Of a DNA stretch of 64,000 bases, positions 39,695 to 49,670 are shown in pieces. The stretch is from Vibrio toranzoniae (GTDB lineage Bacteria > Pseudomonadota > Gammaproteobacteria > Enterobacterales > Vibrionaceae). Location: positions 2,666,001-2,730,000 of the forward strand of contig NZ_AP025514.1 of assembly GCF_024347655.1 (NCBI RefSeq), written 5' to 3'. Made by a program: the position numbers and the translations under genes. The notes beneath the pieces are model-generated. The model made no database searches. It was not told the DNA's origin and saw only the letters and a list, made by a program, of their open reading frames with translations. The stretch's first letter is position 1. Each line of letters begins with the position of its first letter.

Positions 39695-40492
39695 ATGCCT
39701 CGTACCGTGCACCCATCGGAACTGAACAATAAAAAAGATAAGGTCAGCGATCAGGATTACGCTCGAACCATTCCTTGTAACCAAGTTAGCATTTCAGCAC
39801 CCTTTCATTGGTTGTCACTAGCTCTACACGACTTCGTGAAAATGCCATTAATCAGCGCATTTTACGGCTTGTGTTTTATGGCGGCAGCCATCGCCATAGT
39901 CCAACTTGTCCAATGGCAAGGAACACACCTAGTCGTTATGCCGAGCTTGATAGTCTATATGTTGATAGGGCCTTTTCTTGCTCTAGGCCTGTATGACGCC
40001 AGCTGGGAAAGAGAAAAAGGACACAACGCTAGCCTACTGCACTCAATGAAGGCCATCACACGAAACTCAACCCATCAATGGGCCTTTGCGATTGTATTGA
40101 TGGTAGCGATGATTTTCTGGATGCGAATCGCGGCGTTATTGCACGCGTTATACCCTTCTGTTCAAGGGGCTCCACTAACTGAATTCGCTCCATTCCTGAT
40201 TACGGGCTCTTTAATTGGGCTAATCATCGCTAGCCTAATATTCAGTATTTCAGCGTTTTCAATTCCATTAATGATGGAGCGACGCGTTGATGTAATGAGC
40301 GCTATTTTCACTAGCTTCAATGCAGTGAAAGCAAACATCCCAGCAATGGTTGTGTGGGCGAGTATTATTTGTTCCGGTATTCTGGTGGGCTTTGCAACCT
40401 ACGGCATCGGTATGATCGTCACCATGCCGCTACTTGGTTACGGTACATGGCACGCTTATCACGAGATCATCAAGAAAAAACATCACGTGTAA
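39695..40492 (+). CDS. DUF2189 family inner-membrane protein
   Basis: 265 aa with about six hydrophobic helices (strong ones near 52-72, 80-100, 130-150, 165-195, 220-245). The pattern FHWLSLALHDFVKMPLISAFYGLCF and the phrase LGLYDASWEREKG are typical of DUF2189 proteins, whose function is unknown. Often near respiratory genes in other bacteria, but here flanked by metK and sprT with its own promoter gap and terminator. Confidence 0.8.
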   Translation: MPRTVHPSELNNKKDKVSDQDYARTIPCNQVSISAPFHWLSLALHDFVKMPLISAFYGLCFMAAAIAIVQLVQWQGTHLVVMPSLIVYMLIGPFLALGLYDASWEREKGHNASLLHSMKAITRNSTHQWAFAIVLMVAMIFWMRIAALLHALYPSVQGAPLTEFAPFLITGSLIGLIIASLIFSISAFSIPLMMERRVDVMSAIFTSFNAVKANIPAMVVWASIICSGILVGFATYGIGMIVTMPLLGYGTWHAYHEIIKKKHHV

Positions 40493-40525
40493 AGCATCGC
40501 TAGATTAACAAGCAATGTTATTATG

Positions 40526-40557
40526 AGGCCTTAGCTTAACGCTGAGGTCTTTTATTT
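40526..40557 (+). terminator. Terminator before sprT
   Basis: Ten-base-pair stem AGGCCTTAGC/GCTGAGGTCT with two G-U pairs, TTAA loop, then TTTATTT. The sprT ribosome site follows at once. Confidence 0.65.
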
Positions 40558-40571
40558 GGAGTTAACAACGT

Positions 40572-41072
40572 TTGTCTTACACCCCACAACAACATCGCGC
40601 AAATAAGAAACTGGCGGAGTGTCTCGCTATTGCTAATCAACATTTCTCTCGTGAGTTTCCATACCCAACTATCACTTACAAATTAAGAGGTAAATCGGCA
40701 GGAAAGGCCTACCTTCAGTTAAATGAAATTAAGCTCAACCACGTGCTATTCAGCGAAAACGAAGACGCCTTTATCAACGAGGTTGTTCCTCATGAACTCG
40801 CACACTTGATCACGCATCAGGTCTTCGGACGCGTTAGACCTCATGGTAACGAGTGGAAATACGTGATGGAAAAGGTATTCAACGTACCAGCCAAAACAAC
40901 CCACAGTTTTGAGATTACCTCTGTGCAAGGCAAGACCTTTGAATACCGCTGCGACTGCACCGTTTACCCACTATCAATTAGACGACATAACAAAGTCCTT
41001 CGAAATCAATCGACCTACCGATGCCAACTGTGCCAACAAACCTTAGTTTTTACAGGCACTCAACTAAGCTAA
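40572..41072 (+). CDS. sprT: SprT-family zinc metallopeptidase-like protein
   Basis: 166 aa like E. coli SprT. Zinc-binding HELAH (in [22 protein letters not shown]) near 73-77 and a C-terminal zinc ribbon with Cys pairs (YRCDC and YRCQLCQQ). Related to the DNA-protein crosslink protease SPRTN, but the bacterial role is unproven. Start is TTG at 40572, with GGAG ten nt upstream; no in-frame ATG is near. Confidence 0.9.
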   Translation: MSYTPQQHRANKKLAECLAIANQHFSREFPYPTITYKLRGKSAGKAYLQLNEIKLNHVLFSENEDAFINEVVPHELAHLITHQVFGRVRPHGNEWKYVMEKVFNVPAKTTHSFEITSVQGKTFEYRCDCTVYPLSIRRHNKVLRNQSTYRCQLCQQTLVFTGTQLS

Positions 41073-41131
41073 TAACCGATTGATTCACTCGTTCGGATAA
41101 ATCTAATAGAGAGATCTAACATTTGAGTGAT

Positions 41132-41162
41132 AGACTGATATTTATCATACTTTTATCAGTCT
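41132..41162 (+). promoter_or_regulatory. Inverted repeat over the endonuclease I ribosome site
   Basis: AGACTGATA (41132-41140) pairs with TATCAGTCT (41154-41162), ending 6 nt before the ATG at 41169, where no Shine-Dalgarno sequence is visible. Could be a translational control hairpin or an operator. Confidence 0.4.
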
Positions 41163-41168
41163 TTCTCT

Positions 41169-41900
41169 ATGCAAAAACTCACCTTAAAAGCATTTGGCCT
41201 ACCTGTGTCTTTTTACTTATCAATAGTATTTGGCCTACTGGTAACCCAAAGCGTTTTCGCTGCCCCACCAAGCTCATTCTACAAAGCCAAAAAAGAAGCC
41301 GTGAAGATTTATCTCGATCATCCGACTTCGTTTTATTGTGGTTGTGATATTACTTGGAAAGACAAAAAGAAAGGTATTCCAGACCTTAATGGTTGTGGCT
41401 ACCAAGTCCGAAAACAGCAGAAGCGAGCAAGTCGTATTGAGTGGGAACACGTGGTTCCCGCTTGGCAATTTGGCCACCAGCGTCAGTGCTGGCAAGACGG
41501 CGGACGCAAAAACTGTACGCGAAATGATAAAATATTTAAATCCATGGAGGCTGACCTTCATAACCTAACGCCCACGATTGGCGAGGTTAATGGTGATCGA
41601 TCCAATTACAATTTCAGTCAGTGGAATGGAATAGATGGCGTGAGCTATGGTCAGTGTGAAATGCAGGTCAACTTCAAACAGCGTAAAGTTATGCCGCCTG
41701 ACAGAGCAAAAGGCTCAATCGCAAGAACTTACCTATACATGAGCCAAGAGTACGGTTTTAGGCTCTCAAAGCAACAAACCAATCTGATGATGGCGTGGAA
41801 CAAACAGTTTCCTGTCGATCAGTGGGAATGTACTCGTGATAAACGAATCTACGCCGTCCAAGGTAATCACAATCCATTTGTTTACCCAGCTTGCAAATAA
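41169..41900 (+). CDS. endA: Extracellular/periplasmic endonuclease I (EndA/Dns family)
   Basis: Secreted DNase; in V. cholerae Dns degrades environmental DNA and limits natural transformation. Signal peptide about 1-34 ending VFA-APP, mature domain with the catalytic [14 protein letters not shown] (His of the beta-beta-alpha metal site) and [18 protein letters not shown]. Eight or more cysteines fit disulfides of the Vibrio enzyme. 243 aa. In V. cholerae dns lies in the same neighbourhood beside rsmE/gshB. Confidence 0.92.
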   Translation: MQKLTLKAFGLPVSFYLSIVFGLLVTQSVFAAPPSSFYKAKKEAVKIYLDHPTSFYCGCDITWKDKKKGIPDLNGCGYQVRKQQKRASRIEWEHVVPAWQFGHQRQCWQDGGRKNCTRNDKIFKSMEADLHNLTPTIGEVNGDRSNYNFSQWNGIDGVSYGQCEMQVNFKQRKVMPPDRAKGSIARTYLYMSQEYGFRLSKQQTNLMMAWNKQFPVDQWECTRDKRIYAVQGNHNPFVYPACK

Positions 41901-41926
41901 CACCACTCGCATAGCCATCTCTACCA

Positions 41927-41975
41927 AGCAAGAGTTTCAGCATTGCCCCTGAAACTCTTGCTCTACCCTTGTTTT
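41927..41975 (+). terminator. endA terminator
   Basis: Perfect 14-bp stem AGCAAGAGTTTCAG/CTGAAACTCTTGCT, 8-nt loop, with TTTTTT a few bases later. Confidence 0.75.
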
Positions 41976-42045
41976 TTCAACTAAAAGCATCCATGTTAGG
42001 CATAGATAAAAATACCCAAATAATCATATTTATAGGTTTACCAGC

Positions 42046-42777
42046 ATGAGAGTCCCTCGTATCCATCACCCTGAACGCATTCATCAGTTAGGCTCACTCG
42101 CTTTAGGCGAAGATGCCGCGGGTCATGTTGGTCGTGTTCTTCGCATGAAAGAAGGCCAAGAAGTACTTCTATTTGACGGCAGTGGCGCTGAGTTCCCTGC
42201 GACAATTATTGAAGTATCAAAAAAGAACGTCACGGTTCATGTTACTGAGCGAATCGAGCGTAGCAGTGAATCTCCATTAGACTTACATTTAGGCCAAGTG
42301 ATTTCACGCGGTGATAAAATGGAGTTCACGATTCAGAAATCGGTAGAGCTCGGTGTGAATACCATTACTCCGCTGATTTCAGAGCGCTGTGGCGTGAAAC
42401 TTGATACCAAACGCTTTGAGAAAAAACTCGCACAATGGCAAAAGATTGCTATCGCGGCATGTGAACAGAGTGGCCGTAATACGGTTCCTGTCATTCGCCC
42501 TATCATGCAACTTGAAGCGTGGTGTAGCGAAACCAGTGAAGCGTTAAAGTTGAACCTACATCCTCGCGCAAAATACTCAATTAACACCCTTCCAGAACCC
42601 GTCAGCAAGGTGCGCCTATTAATAGGCCCTGAAGGTGGATTGTCAGCTGAAGAAATCGGCATGACAGAACAATACAAATTTGAAGAGACGCTACTCGGCC
42701 CACGTGTACTTCGTACCGAGACAGCAGCTCTAACCGCAATTACTGCCTTACAAGTCCGTTTTGGCGATCTAGGCTAG
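42046..42777 (+). CDS. rsmE: 16S rRNA m3U1498 methyltransferase RsmE
   Basis: SPOUT methyltransferase methylating U1498 of 16S rRNA. N-terminal PUA-like part ([10 protein letters not shown]), C-terminal knot with [14 protein letters not shown] near 190-203 and [13 protein letters not shown] near 216-228. 243 aa. Nine bp ahead of gshB, the usual rsmE-gshB pair. Confidence 0.96.
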   Translation: MRVPRIHHPERIHQLGSLALGEDAAGHVGRVLRMKEGQEVLLFDGSGAEFPATIIEVSKKNVTVHVTERIERSSESPLDLHLGQVISRGDKMEFTIQKSVELGVNTITPLISERCGVKLDTKRFEKKLAQWQKIAIAACEQSGRNTVPVIRPIMQLEAWCSETSEALKLNLHPRAKYSINTLPEPVSKVRLLIGPEGGLSAEEIGMTEQYKFEETLLGPRVLRTETAALTAITALQVRFGDLG

Positions 42778-42786
42778 GAGAAAAAA

Positions 42787-43737
42787 ATGATCAAACTTGG
42801 CATCGTAATGGATCCTATTTCATCCATTAACATCAAAAAAGACTCTAGCTTTGCCATGATGCTTGAAGCTCAGCGTCGTGGTTACGAAATCCATTACATG
42901 GAAATGGATGATCTACACTTAGATCAGGGCGTAGCCATTGCTGACACAAAGGTTGTAGAACTAAAAGAAGATCCAAACGGTTGGTATGAGTTCAAGTCAG
43001 AGCAGACTATCGCGCTATCTGAATTAGACGCCGTACTGATGCGTAAAGATCCTCCGTTTGATACTGAGTACATCTACGCGACTTACATTCTTGAGCGTGC
43101 TGAAGAGAACGGAGCACTGATCGTAAACAAGCCACAAAGCTTACGTGACTGTAATGAGAAGTTGTTCACTGCTTGGTTCCCTGAACTAACACCGACGACA
43201 ATCGTGACTCGTAAAGCTGAGAAGATTAAAGAGTTTCGCGAGAAGCATGGTGATGTGATTCTTAAGCCGTTGGATGGCATGGGTGGCGCGTCTATCTTCC
43301 GAGTGAAGAAAGGTGATCCAAACGTATCAGTAATCATTGAAACATTGACCAACCACGGTCAAAATTACGCAATGGCACAGACTTTTGTTCCAGACATAAG
43401 TAATGGTGATAAACGTATTCTTGTGGTTGATGGTGAGCCTATGCCTTACTGCTTAGCTCGTATTCCAGCGGAAGGGGAAACGCGAGGTAACCTAGCGGCC
43501 GGTGGTACTGGTGTGGCTAGACCACTGAGTGATACTGACTGGGAAATTGCAAAAACAGTGGCTCCAACACTGAAAGAAAAAGGCTTAATCTTTGTTGGCC
43601 TTGATGTAATCGGTGACAAACTGACTGAAATAAACGTAACCAGCCCGACTTGCATTCGTGAAATCGAAGCGGCTTTTGATATTTCAGTAACCGGTAAACT
43701 GATGGACGCAATCGAACGTCGCGTTAAAGCAAAATAG
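42787..43737 (+). CDS. gshB: Glutathione synthetase
   Basis: ATP-grasp enzyme joining gamma-glutamylcysteine and glycine. N-terminal GIVMDPISSINIKKDSSFAMM, ATP-binding KPLDGMGGASIFRV near 160-173, and terminal EINVTSPTCIREIEA. 316 aa. Follows rsmE closely with an AGGAG ribosome site. Confidence 0.97.
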   Translation: MIKLGIVMDPISSINIKKDSSFAMMLEAQRRGYEIHYMEMDDLHLDQGVAIADTKVVELKEDPNGWYEFKSEQTIALSELDAVLMRKDPPFDTEYIYATYILERAEENGALIVNKPQSLRDCNEKLFTAWFPELTPTTIVTRKAEKIKEFREKHGDVILKPLDGMGGASIFRVKKGDPNVSVIIETLTNHGQNYAMAQTFVPDISNGDKRILVVDGEPMPYCLARIPAEGETRGNLAAGGTGVARPLSDTDWEIAKTVAPTLKEKGLIFVGLDVIGDKLTEINVTSPTCIREIEAAFDISVTGKLMDAIERRVKAK

Positions 43738-43802
43738 CTTCCAATCGATTGGCTTAGTTTAAATAATCTAAGCTGAATCGTTCTTAGCTAAACCAATGTA
43801 AT

Positions 43803-43824
43803 GAGCGGCACAAGCCGCTCTTTT
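43803..43824 (+). terminator. gshB terminator
   Basis: GAGCGGC/GCCGCTC stem, ACAA loop, TTTT tail. Confidence 0.7.
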
Positions 43825-43843
43825 CTCAAAGGCAGGAGGCTTT

Positions 43844-44407
43844 ATGAATTTAACCAATCACTTTCTGGTTGCTATGCCAGGAATGAAAGATCCTTACTTT
43901 CAAAACTCTGTAATTTACCTTTGTGAACACAACAATGAAGGTGCAATGGGGTTAATGATCAATGCCCCTATTGATATAACGGTTGGAAAAATGCTGGATC
44001 AAGTCGAGATCGACTCCATAAACCCAAAATCCAATCAAGCTAGCTTAGATAAGCCAGTGTTAAACGGAGGACCGGTAGCTGAAGATAGAGGTTTCATTTT
44101 ACATAAGCCAAAAGGCAACTATCAATCTAGCATCAACATGACCGATCAAATCTCTGTCACGACCTCTAAAGATATCCTTACCGTGCTCGGAACTGGAGAC
44201 GAGCCAGTGCATTACTTGGTCGCATTAGGCTACGCAGGTTGGGAACCAGGGCAGCTAGAAATAGAACTCACCGAAAACTCTTGGTTAACCGTTGAAGCCG
44301 ACCCTAAAGTTATCTTCGACACCCCCATTGCAGATCGTTGGAAAGTTGCCGTTCAGATGCTAGGCATTAATGTTGCGCAATTATCGGCTGATTCAGGACA
44401 CGCCTAA
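43844..44407 (+). CDS. yqgE: UPF0301 (DUF179) protein YqgE
   Basis: 187-aa protein of unknown biochemical role, conserved upstream of ruvX/yqgF in gammaproteobacteria. Signature features: [40 protein letters not shown] (1-40) and [17 protein letters not shown] near 66-82. GGCAGGAGG gives a strong ribosome site. Confidence 0.93.
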   Translation: MNLTNHFLVAMPGMKDPYFQNSVIYLCEHNNEGAMGLMINAPIDITVGKMLDQVEIDSINPKSNQASLDKPVLNGGPVAEDRGFILHKPKGNYQSSINMTDQISVTTSKDILTVLGTGDEPVHYLVALGYAGWEPGQLEIELTENSWLTVEADPKVIFDTPIADRWKVAVQMLGINVAQLSADSGHA

Positions 44408-44431
44408 AACCAACTCATAACAATCAATACA

Positions 44432-44459
44432 AACCCAACCCAACCCAACCCAACCCAAC
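44432..44459. repeat. Pentanucleotide microsatellite (AACCC)5 before ruvX
   Basis: Five full AACCC units (44432-44456) and a partial sixth, 20 nt upstream of the ruvX start codon. Confidence 0.95.
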
Positions 44460-44479
44460 TATTTAATTCTGGAACTTTT

Positions 44480-44902
44480 ATGTCACGGACAATTATGGCA
44501 TTTGATTACGGTACAAAAAGTATCGGTAGTGCAATCGGCCAAGAGATTACTGGTACCGCAAGTCCCTTAACAGCCTTCAAGGCTAAAGATGGTATTCCGA
44601 ATTGGGATGATATCGAGAAGCAAATCAAAGAATGGCAACCTAACCTGATTATCGTCGGTTTGCCAACGGATTTACACGGCAAAGATCTAGCAACCATTAC
44701 TCCAAGAGCAAAGAAGTTTGCTAATCGCCTCAAAGGGCGCTTTGGTATTGATGTCGAACTTCATGATGAAAGGCTATCTACAGCAGAAGCCCGATCCGAG
44801 CTTTTTGATATGGGCGGGTATAAAGCATTAAGCAAAGGAAATGTGGATAACCAATCTGCAGTTGTTATTCTAGAGAGCTGGTTTGAAGCACAATATTTTT
44901 AA
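44480..44902 (+). CDS. ruvX: Holliday junction resolvase-like / pre-16S rRNA nuclease RuvX (YqgF)
   Basis: RNase H-fold nuclease; YqgF is implicated in 5' maturation of 16S rRNA. N-terminal [16 protein letters not shown] with the first catalytic Asp, [12 protein letters not shown] and C-terminal [14 protein letters not shown]. 140 aa. Follows yqgE as usual, but the spacer carries an AACCC microsatellite. Confidence 0.94.
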   Translation: MSRTIMAFDYGTKSIGSAIGQEITGTASPLTAFKAKDGIPNWDDIEKQIKEWQPNLIIVGLPTDLHGKDLATITPRAKKFANRLKGRFGIDVELHDERLSTAEARSELFDMGGYKALSKGNVDNQSAVVILESWFEAQYF

Positions 44903-45210
44903 CTCAGCATTAAGCGAGCAATAATTACACTCAATTCTAACCTGTAATCATATAGCGACGTAATATTAATGCGATTTATTATTAGGTTAGTGATGGCTCA
45001 TATAAAACTGTTCTAATAGCCTGCTCAGTTCTAACGATAATAGTATGTAACTCAATGGAAGCTGGCGACGGTTATCCAACTAAAAATTAAATGAGAAAAG
45101 AGCGTGGTGACGCGAATGATAATTTCAGCTCCTCATAAAGGTTAAACCTTCCCCCACAGCTTGTTGTGGGGAATCTATTTACCCTCTCCTATAAAAATCA
45201 GCGGCACTAA
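44903..45210. other. Non-coding gap between convergent ruvX and pilU
   Basis: About 308 bp, AT-rich, no ORF. Only a small CCCCACA/TGTGGGG hairpin at 45152-45171 without T-run; likely at most a weak terminator. Confidence 0.6.
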
Positions 45211-46320
45211 TTAACCCATATCGATTTTCACACTGCTGAGAGCTCCCATGCCATTGTCACCATCACCTCGCTTGGTTTTCAACATTAAGCGCAGATCATT
45301 AGCAGAGTCGGCACTATGAAACGCATCTTCTTCGCTGATTTTGCCCGCAACGACTAAATCATACAAAGCTTGGTCAAAGGTCTGCATCCCAATCTCTTTC
45401 GATTTAGCCATTGTCGATTTGAGTTCATGCAACTCACCACGACGAATCAGGTCCGACACTCGAGGGCTGTTCAAAAGAACCTCGAACACCCCATGACGAC
45501 CATTGGCATTCTTGTCTCGAATTAATTGCTGTGCCACCACACCACGTAAGTTCATCGACAGATCAAACAAGAATTGCTCTTTTTGCTCTTTGGGAACCAA
45601 ATGCAGAATACGTTCTAGTGCTTGATTAGCATTATTAGCATGCAGAGTTGCCATACATAGGTGACCAGTCTCAGCAAAAGTCATCGCGTACTCCATGGTT
45701 TCACGGCTACGGATCTCACCAATCAAGATCATGTCGGGAGCTTGGCGCAGGGAGTTCTTAAGCGCGACTTCATAACTCTCGGTGTCGAGTCCGACCTCAC
45801 GCTGAGTAACAATGCACTTTCTATGCTCATGTACGAATTCAATCGGATCTTCAATCGTCAAAATATGACCAGACCGGTTAGCATTCCGGTACCCTGTCAT
45901 CGTAGCCATTGAAGTTGATTTACCAGACCCCGTCGCTCCAACCACTAGCACAAGTCCGCGTTTCGCTATTGAAAGGTCTTGTAGCACATCAGGGAGTTTT
46001 AATTGTTCAAAGGTTGGAATGTTAGTCTCGATGCGTCTAATTACCGCACCAGGAAGCTCTCGTTGGAAGAAAGCACTCACACGAAAACGGCCACTATCAC
46101 GCACAATCGCAAAATTAGCCTCGCGTGTTTGTTGGTATTCATCGCGTCGGTCTTGCTCCATCATCGCATCAAGCAATTGAGAGACCTGAGCCGTATTCAG
46201 CTTTTCTCCCTGAGGTCGCAGTTCACCATCAACACGAAACAGAACTGGTGCGTCCACGGTGATGTAAAGATCCGACGCTTTCTGTGAAAGCATGCCTTCA
46301 AGAATTTGATTCAACTCCAT
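45211..46320 (-). CDS. pilU: Type IV pilus retraction ATPase PilU
   Basis: Accessory hexameric ATPase that assists PilT in retracting type IV pili. Walker A GATGSGKSTSMATM near 125-138, Asp box TIEDPIEF, His box ATLHANNANQ. The second ATG (46320, 369 aa) is preferred because AGGA lies 8 nt before it and touches the first ATG. 15 bp after pilT. Confidence 0.94.
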   Translation of the reverse strand: MELNQILEGMLSQKASDLYITVDAPVLFRVDGELRPQGEKLNTAQVSQLLDAMMEQDRRDEYQQTREANFAIVRDSGRFRVSAFFQRELPGAVIRRIETNIPTFEQLKLPDVLQDLSIAKRGLVLVVGATGSGKSTSMATMTGYRNANRSGHILTIEDPIEFVHEHRKCIVTQREVGLDTESYEVALKNSLRQAPDMILIGEIRSRETMEYAMTFAETGHLCMATLHANNANQALERILHLVPKEQKEQFLFDLSMNLRGVVAQQLIRDKNANGRHGVFEVLLNSPRVSDLIRRGELHELKSTMAKSKEIGMQTFDQALYDLVVAGKISEEDAFHSADSANDLRLMLKTKRGDGDNGMGALSSVKIDMG

Positions 46321-46335
46321 ATGATTCATCCTGAC

Positions 46336-47373
46336 TTAAAACCGTGAGGTTTCGATTTCAATCTTCTTCTCGACTTCTTCTGAATCAACTAAACCTTGGG
46401 CCATAAGCTGCTTCGCATTCTGCTCCATGGTTTGCATACCATGTGCTGCGCCAGTTTGAATAATCGAGTACATCTGTGCAACTTTATCTTCACGAATCAA
46501 GTTTCTAATTGCAGGTGTCGCCATCATAATTTCATGACAAGCCACACGACCACCGCCTACACGCTTTAACAATTTTTGAGCAATCACCGAGCGTAGTGAT
46601 TCGGATAGCATTGAACGAACCATAGATTTGTCGCTGCCGGGGAACACATCAATAATACGATCTATGGTTTTAGCAGCAGAACTGGTGTGCAGCGTACCAA
46701 AAACTAGATGGCCTGTTTCTGCGGCCGTTAGCGCTAAGCTGATTGTCTCTTGGTCACGAAGTTCACCCACAAGGATAACGTCAGGGTCTTCGCGCAATGC
46801 ACTGCGTAGCGCCGCTTTAAAGCTGTGGGTATCACGATGAACTTCTCGCTGGTTAACGAGGCATTTATTGTTGGTATGAACGAATTCAATCGGGTCTTCA
46901 ATGGTCAGGATGTGCTTGTTATGGTTACGGTTAACATAATCAACCATCGCCGCAAGCGTCGTCGATTTACCAGAACCAGTAGGGCCAGTGACCAGCACTA
47001 ACCCTTTCTCGTAGTTAGCAATCTTTTCAAAGATTTCAGGCGCGCCTAACTGACCTAAAGTTGGGATCTCTACAGGGATAGATCGAAACACAGCTGAGCA
47101 ACCACGAGCTTGGTTAAAAGCATTCACACGGAAACGACCAACATTGGGCAATTCAAAAGAGAAGTCGACTTCGAGTTTCTCTTCAAACTCACCGCGCTGT
47201 GAATCGTTCATGATCTCAAAAACTAAACGATGCACATCAGCATGACTCAAAGCGGGCACTCCAAGCTTTCTTACTTCACCATCTATACGTACCATTGGAG
47301 ATACACCCGCAGAAAGATGTAGATCTGATGCGTTATGCTTTACACTAAAATCTAGTAACTCGGTGATATCCAT
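46336..47373 (-). CDS. pilT: Type IV pilus retraction ATPase PilT
   Basis: Hexameric motor for pilus retraction, twitching and DNA uptake. Walker A GPTGSGKST at 130-138, LTIEDPIEF, Walker B region DPDVILVGELRD, His box FGTLHTSSA and the C-terminal AIRNLIRE motif. 345 aa. Its start is only 26 bp from the divergent yggS start, so the promoters must overlap the neighbour's coding region. Confidence 0.96.
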   Translation of the reverse strand: MDITELLDFSVKHNASDLHLSAGVSPMVRIDGEVRKLGVPALSHADVHRLVFEIMNDSQRGEFEEKLEVDFSFELPNVGRFRVNAFNQARGCSAVFRSIPVEIPTLGQLGAPEIFEKIANYEKGLVLVTGPTGSGKSTTLAAMVDYVNRNHNKHILTIEDPIEFVHTNNKCLVNQREVHRDTHSFKAALRSALREDPDVILVGELRDQETISLALTAAETGHLVFGTLHTSSAAKTIDRIIDVFPGSDKSMVRSMLSESLRSVIAQKLLKRVGGGRVACHEIMMATPAIRNLIREDKVAQMYSIIQTGAAHGMQTMEQNAKQLMAQGLVDSEEVEKKIEIETSRF

Positions 47374-47399
47374 TTATTTTCCCTTAAGTAAAGTCAGCT

Positions 47400-48104
47400 A
47401 TGAGTAGTATTCAACAAAATATCAAACAAATCACCTCACAGATTCGTAGTGCTGAACAAAAGTGCGGACGAGATCCAGAGTCCGTGCAACTTTTAGCCGT
47501 CAGCAAAACTAAACCTATTGATGCGGTTCTAGAAGCCGCACTTGGAGGCCAAATTGCCTTTGGTGAAAACTATGTCCAAGAAGGTGTTGATAAAGTAAAA
47601 CACTTTTCAGAACATCATTCTAACTTAAATTTGGAGTGGCATTTTATTGGCCCAATTCAGTCCAATAAAACACGCCCAATCGCAGAAAGCTTCCAATGGG
47701 TGCATTCTGTGGATCGCGATAAAATAGCCCAAAGGCTTAATGATCAGCGACCAAGCGCCCTCCCACCTCTGCAGGTGCTTATTCAAGTGAATACCAGCGG
47801 CGAAGAATCGAAAGCTGGCACTTCAGAACAGACAGTTTTTTCACTCGCAGAGTTGATTTCGTCGCTCCCTAACCTCACTTTAAGAGGATTGATGTCGATT
47901 CCAGCAAACGTATCTGACTATCAATCACAGCTTAATGCATTCTCTCAACTGGCCGAGCTTCAACAAAAGCTAGCCGTGAAGTATCCTGACGTTGATACCC
48001 TTTCTATGGGCATGAGTGGCGATATGGATGCAGCGGTTGAGGCAGGTAGCACCATGGTTCGTATTGGTACAGCTATCTTTGGTGCGCGTGATTACGCGAA
48101 ATAA
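47400..48104 (+). CDS. yggS: PLP homeostasis protein YggS (PipY/PROSC)
   Basis: Single-domain fold-type III PLP-binding protein without known enzymatic activity, regulating free PLP and amino-acid pools. PLP lysine Lys36 in AVSKTKP, GENYVQE and the SMGMSGDMDAAVEAGSTMVRIGTAIFG C-terminus. 234 aa. First of yggS-proC-yggT-yggU. Confidence 0.95.
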   Translation: MSSIQQNIKQITSQIRSAEQKCGRDPESVQLLAVSKTKPIDAVLEAALGGQIAFGENYVQEGVDKVKHFSEHHSNLNLEWHFIGPIQSNKTRPIAESFQWVHSVDRDKIAQRLNDQRPSALPPLQVLIQVNTSGEESKAGTSEQTVFSLAELISSLPNLTLRGLMSIPANVSDYQSQLNAFSQLAELQQKLAVKYPDVDTLSMGMSGDMDAAVEAGSTMVRIGTAIFGARDYAK

Positions 48105-48188
48105 CAAATAATTAGTCACTAGAAATCGACGATAAATATTGATACAGCTTCGCTTGAACCGCGCAGCGACACGCTCAGGATTGTATAT

Positions 48189-49007
48189 ATGGAACATAAG
48201 AACATCGCCTTTATTGGGGCAGGAAACATGGTTCGCTCAATTGTAGCGGGCTTAGTGGCGAGTGGTTACCCAGCACAAAAAATTACTGCGACAGCGCCTT
48301 CAGACACCAGAAGATTACCGTTAGAGCAAAAATACGGAATCAATACCACCAGCGACAACATTGCCGCAGCAGAGCAAGCAGATGTTGTTGTGTTATCAGT
48401 GAAGCCACAAATGATGGCCGATGTATGTAAACCCTTACAAAGTATCGATTTTAGCAACAAACTGGTTATCTCAATTGCCGCGGGTATTAATGCGAATCGG
48501 CTCAATGAGATGTTAAACTGCAAACTGAACCTTGTGCGTGTGATGCCAAACACGCCATCACTACTTGGTAAGGGGATGAGCGGCCTTTATGCTAATTCAA
48601 AGGTCAGCCAAGGCGATAAAGACTTCGCTTCTCAGCTAATGCAAGCCGTAGGTGAAGTGAGTTGGGTTGAGCAAGAGTCAGGCATCAACAACATTATTGC
48701 GGCGGCGGGCAGTGCTCCTGCTTACTTCTTTTTGTTTATGGAAGCGATGCAAGCAGAGGCAATCAACCAAGGTTTCGACCAAGAAACCGCTCGAAAGCTA
48801 GTGCAACAGTCAGCATTGGGCGCGGCAGAGATGGTGGTAGTGAATCCAGATATTGAGTTATCAACATTGCGCGAACAGGTTACTTCAAAAGGCGGGACCA
48901 CCGCAGAAGCACTGCGCACATTTAACGAACACCAACTATCAGATATCGTAGCCAAAGCGATGCAAGCGGCGGTAGCTCGAGCTGAAGAGATGGAAAAACT
49001 GTTTTAA
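48189..49007 (+). CDS. proC: Pyrroline-5-carboxylate reductase
   Basis: Last step of proline synthesis, NADPH-dependent. Rossmann motif FIGAGNMVRSIVAGL near 8-22 and the P5CR signature TSKGGTTAEALRTF near 234-247. 272 aa. Confidence 0.96.
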   Translation: MEHKNIAFIGAGNMVRSIVAGLVASGYPAQKITATAPSDTRRLPLEQKYGINTTSDNIAAAEQADVVVLSVKPQMMADVCKPLQSIDFSNKLVISIAAGINANRLNEMLNCKLNLVRVMPNTPSLLGKGMSGLYANSKVSQGDKDFASQLMQAVGEVSWVEQESGINNIIAAAGSAPAYFFLFMEAMQAEAINQGFDQETARKLVQQSALGAAEMVVVNPDIELSTLREQVTSKGGTTAEALRTFNEHQLSDIVAKAMQAAVARAEEMEKLF

Positions 49008-49083
49008 TACTCATTACTGTACAAAAGCATTGTGTCGCTCGGGTTATACCTAAGCGGCAAGTAAATCCGAAAAAGGAAACAAT

Positions 49084-49641
49084 ATGAACTCGATGAGCTT
49101 TCTGATCTCGACCGTTTTTGATCTTTACATCATGGTTGTGATCTTGCGTATCTGGCTACAAGCATCACGTGCAGATTTCTACAATCCATTCTCACAATTC
49201 ATCGTAAAAGCGACGCAACCGGTTGTTGCTCCACTGCGCCGAGTTATTCCATCAATCGGCAGCCTTGATCTTGCGACGGTTGTTTTCGCTTATGTGCTGT
49301 GTGTACTTAAGTTCGTTGCTCTAAATCTGATTATCTCTGGCGGCGCGGCTGTATTTGATATTAGCTTCCTTATCTTTGGCGCACTATCTCTACTCAAAGC
49401 CGCTGGTGGCTTATTATTCTGGGTACTATTGATCCGTGCAATCCTAAGCTGGGTTAGCCAAGGCCGCAGCCCAATTGAGTACGTGTTCCATCAACTGACT
49501 GAGCCAATGTTAATACCTATTCGTCGCATCTTACCTGACATGGGTGGCTTTGACTTAAGCGTGCTGGTTCTGTTCATTGTTCTGCAATTTGCAAACTTCC
49601 TAATGGGTGACATGATTGGCCCTATTTGGTATCAGCTATAA
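49084..49641 (+). CDS. yggT: YggT family integral membrane protein
   Basis: 185 aa with two YGGT repeats, each helix-loop-helix: first near 7-80 (LRIWLQASRADFYNPFSQFIVKAT, PLRRVIPSIGSLD), second near 105-180 (LIRAILSWVSQGRSPIEYVFHQLTEP, PIRRILPDMGGFDLS). Role in osmotic tolerance is suggested for homologues. In the proC operon. Confidence 0.93.
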   Translation: MNSMSFLISTVFDLYIMVVILRIWLQASRADFYNPFSQFIVKATQPVVAPLRRVIPSIGSLDLATVVFAYVLCVLKFVALNLIISGGAAVFDISFLIFGALSLLKAAGGLLFWVLLIRAILSWVSQGRSPIEYVFHQLTEPMLIPIRRILPDMGGFDLSVLVLFIVLQFANFLMGDMIGPIWYQL

Positions 49642-49670
49642 TTTAAGTACGGACACTAGGTACTTTGACG

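Noticed and set aside
45152..45171. Hairpin between ruvX and pilU as terminator
   Set aside because: Stem is only seven pairs and no T-run follows on either strand; left as unassigned.
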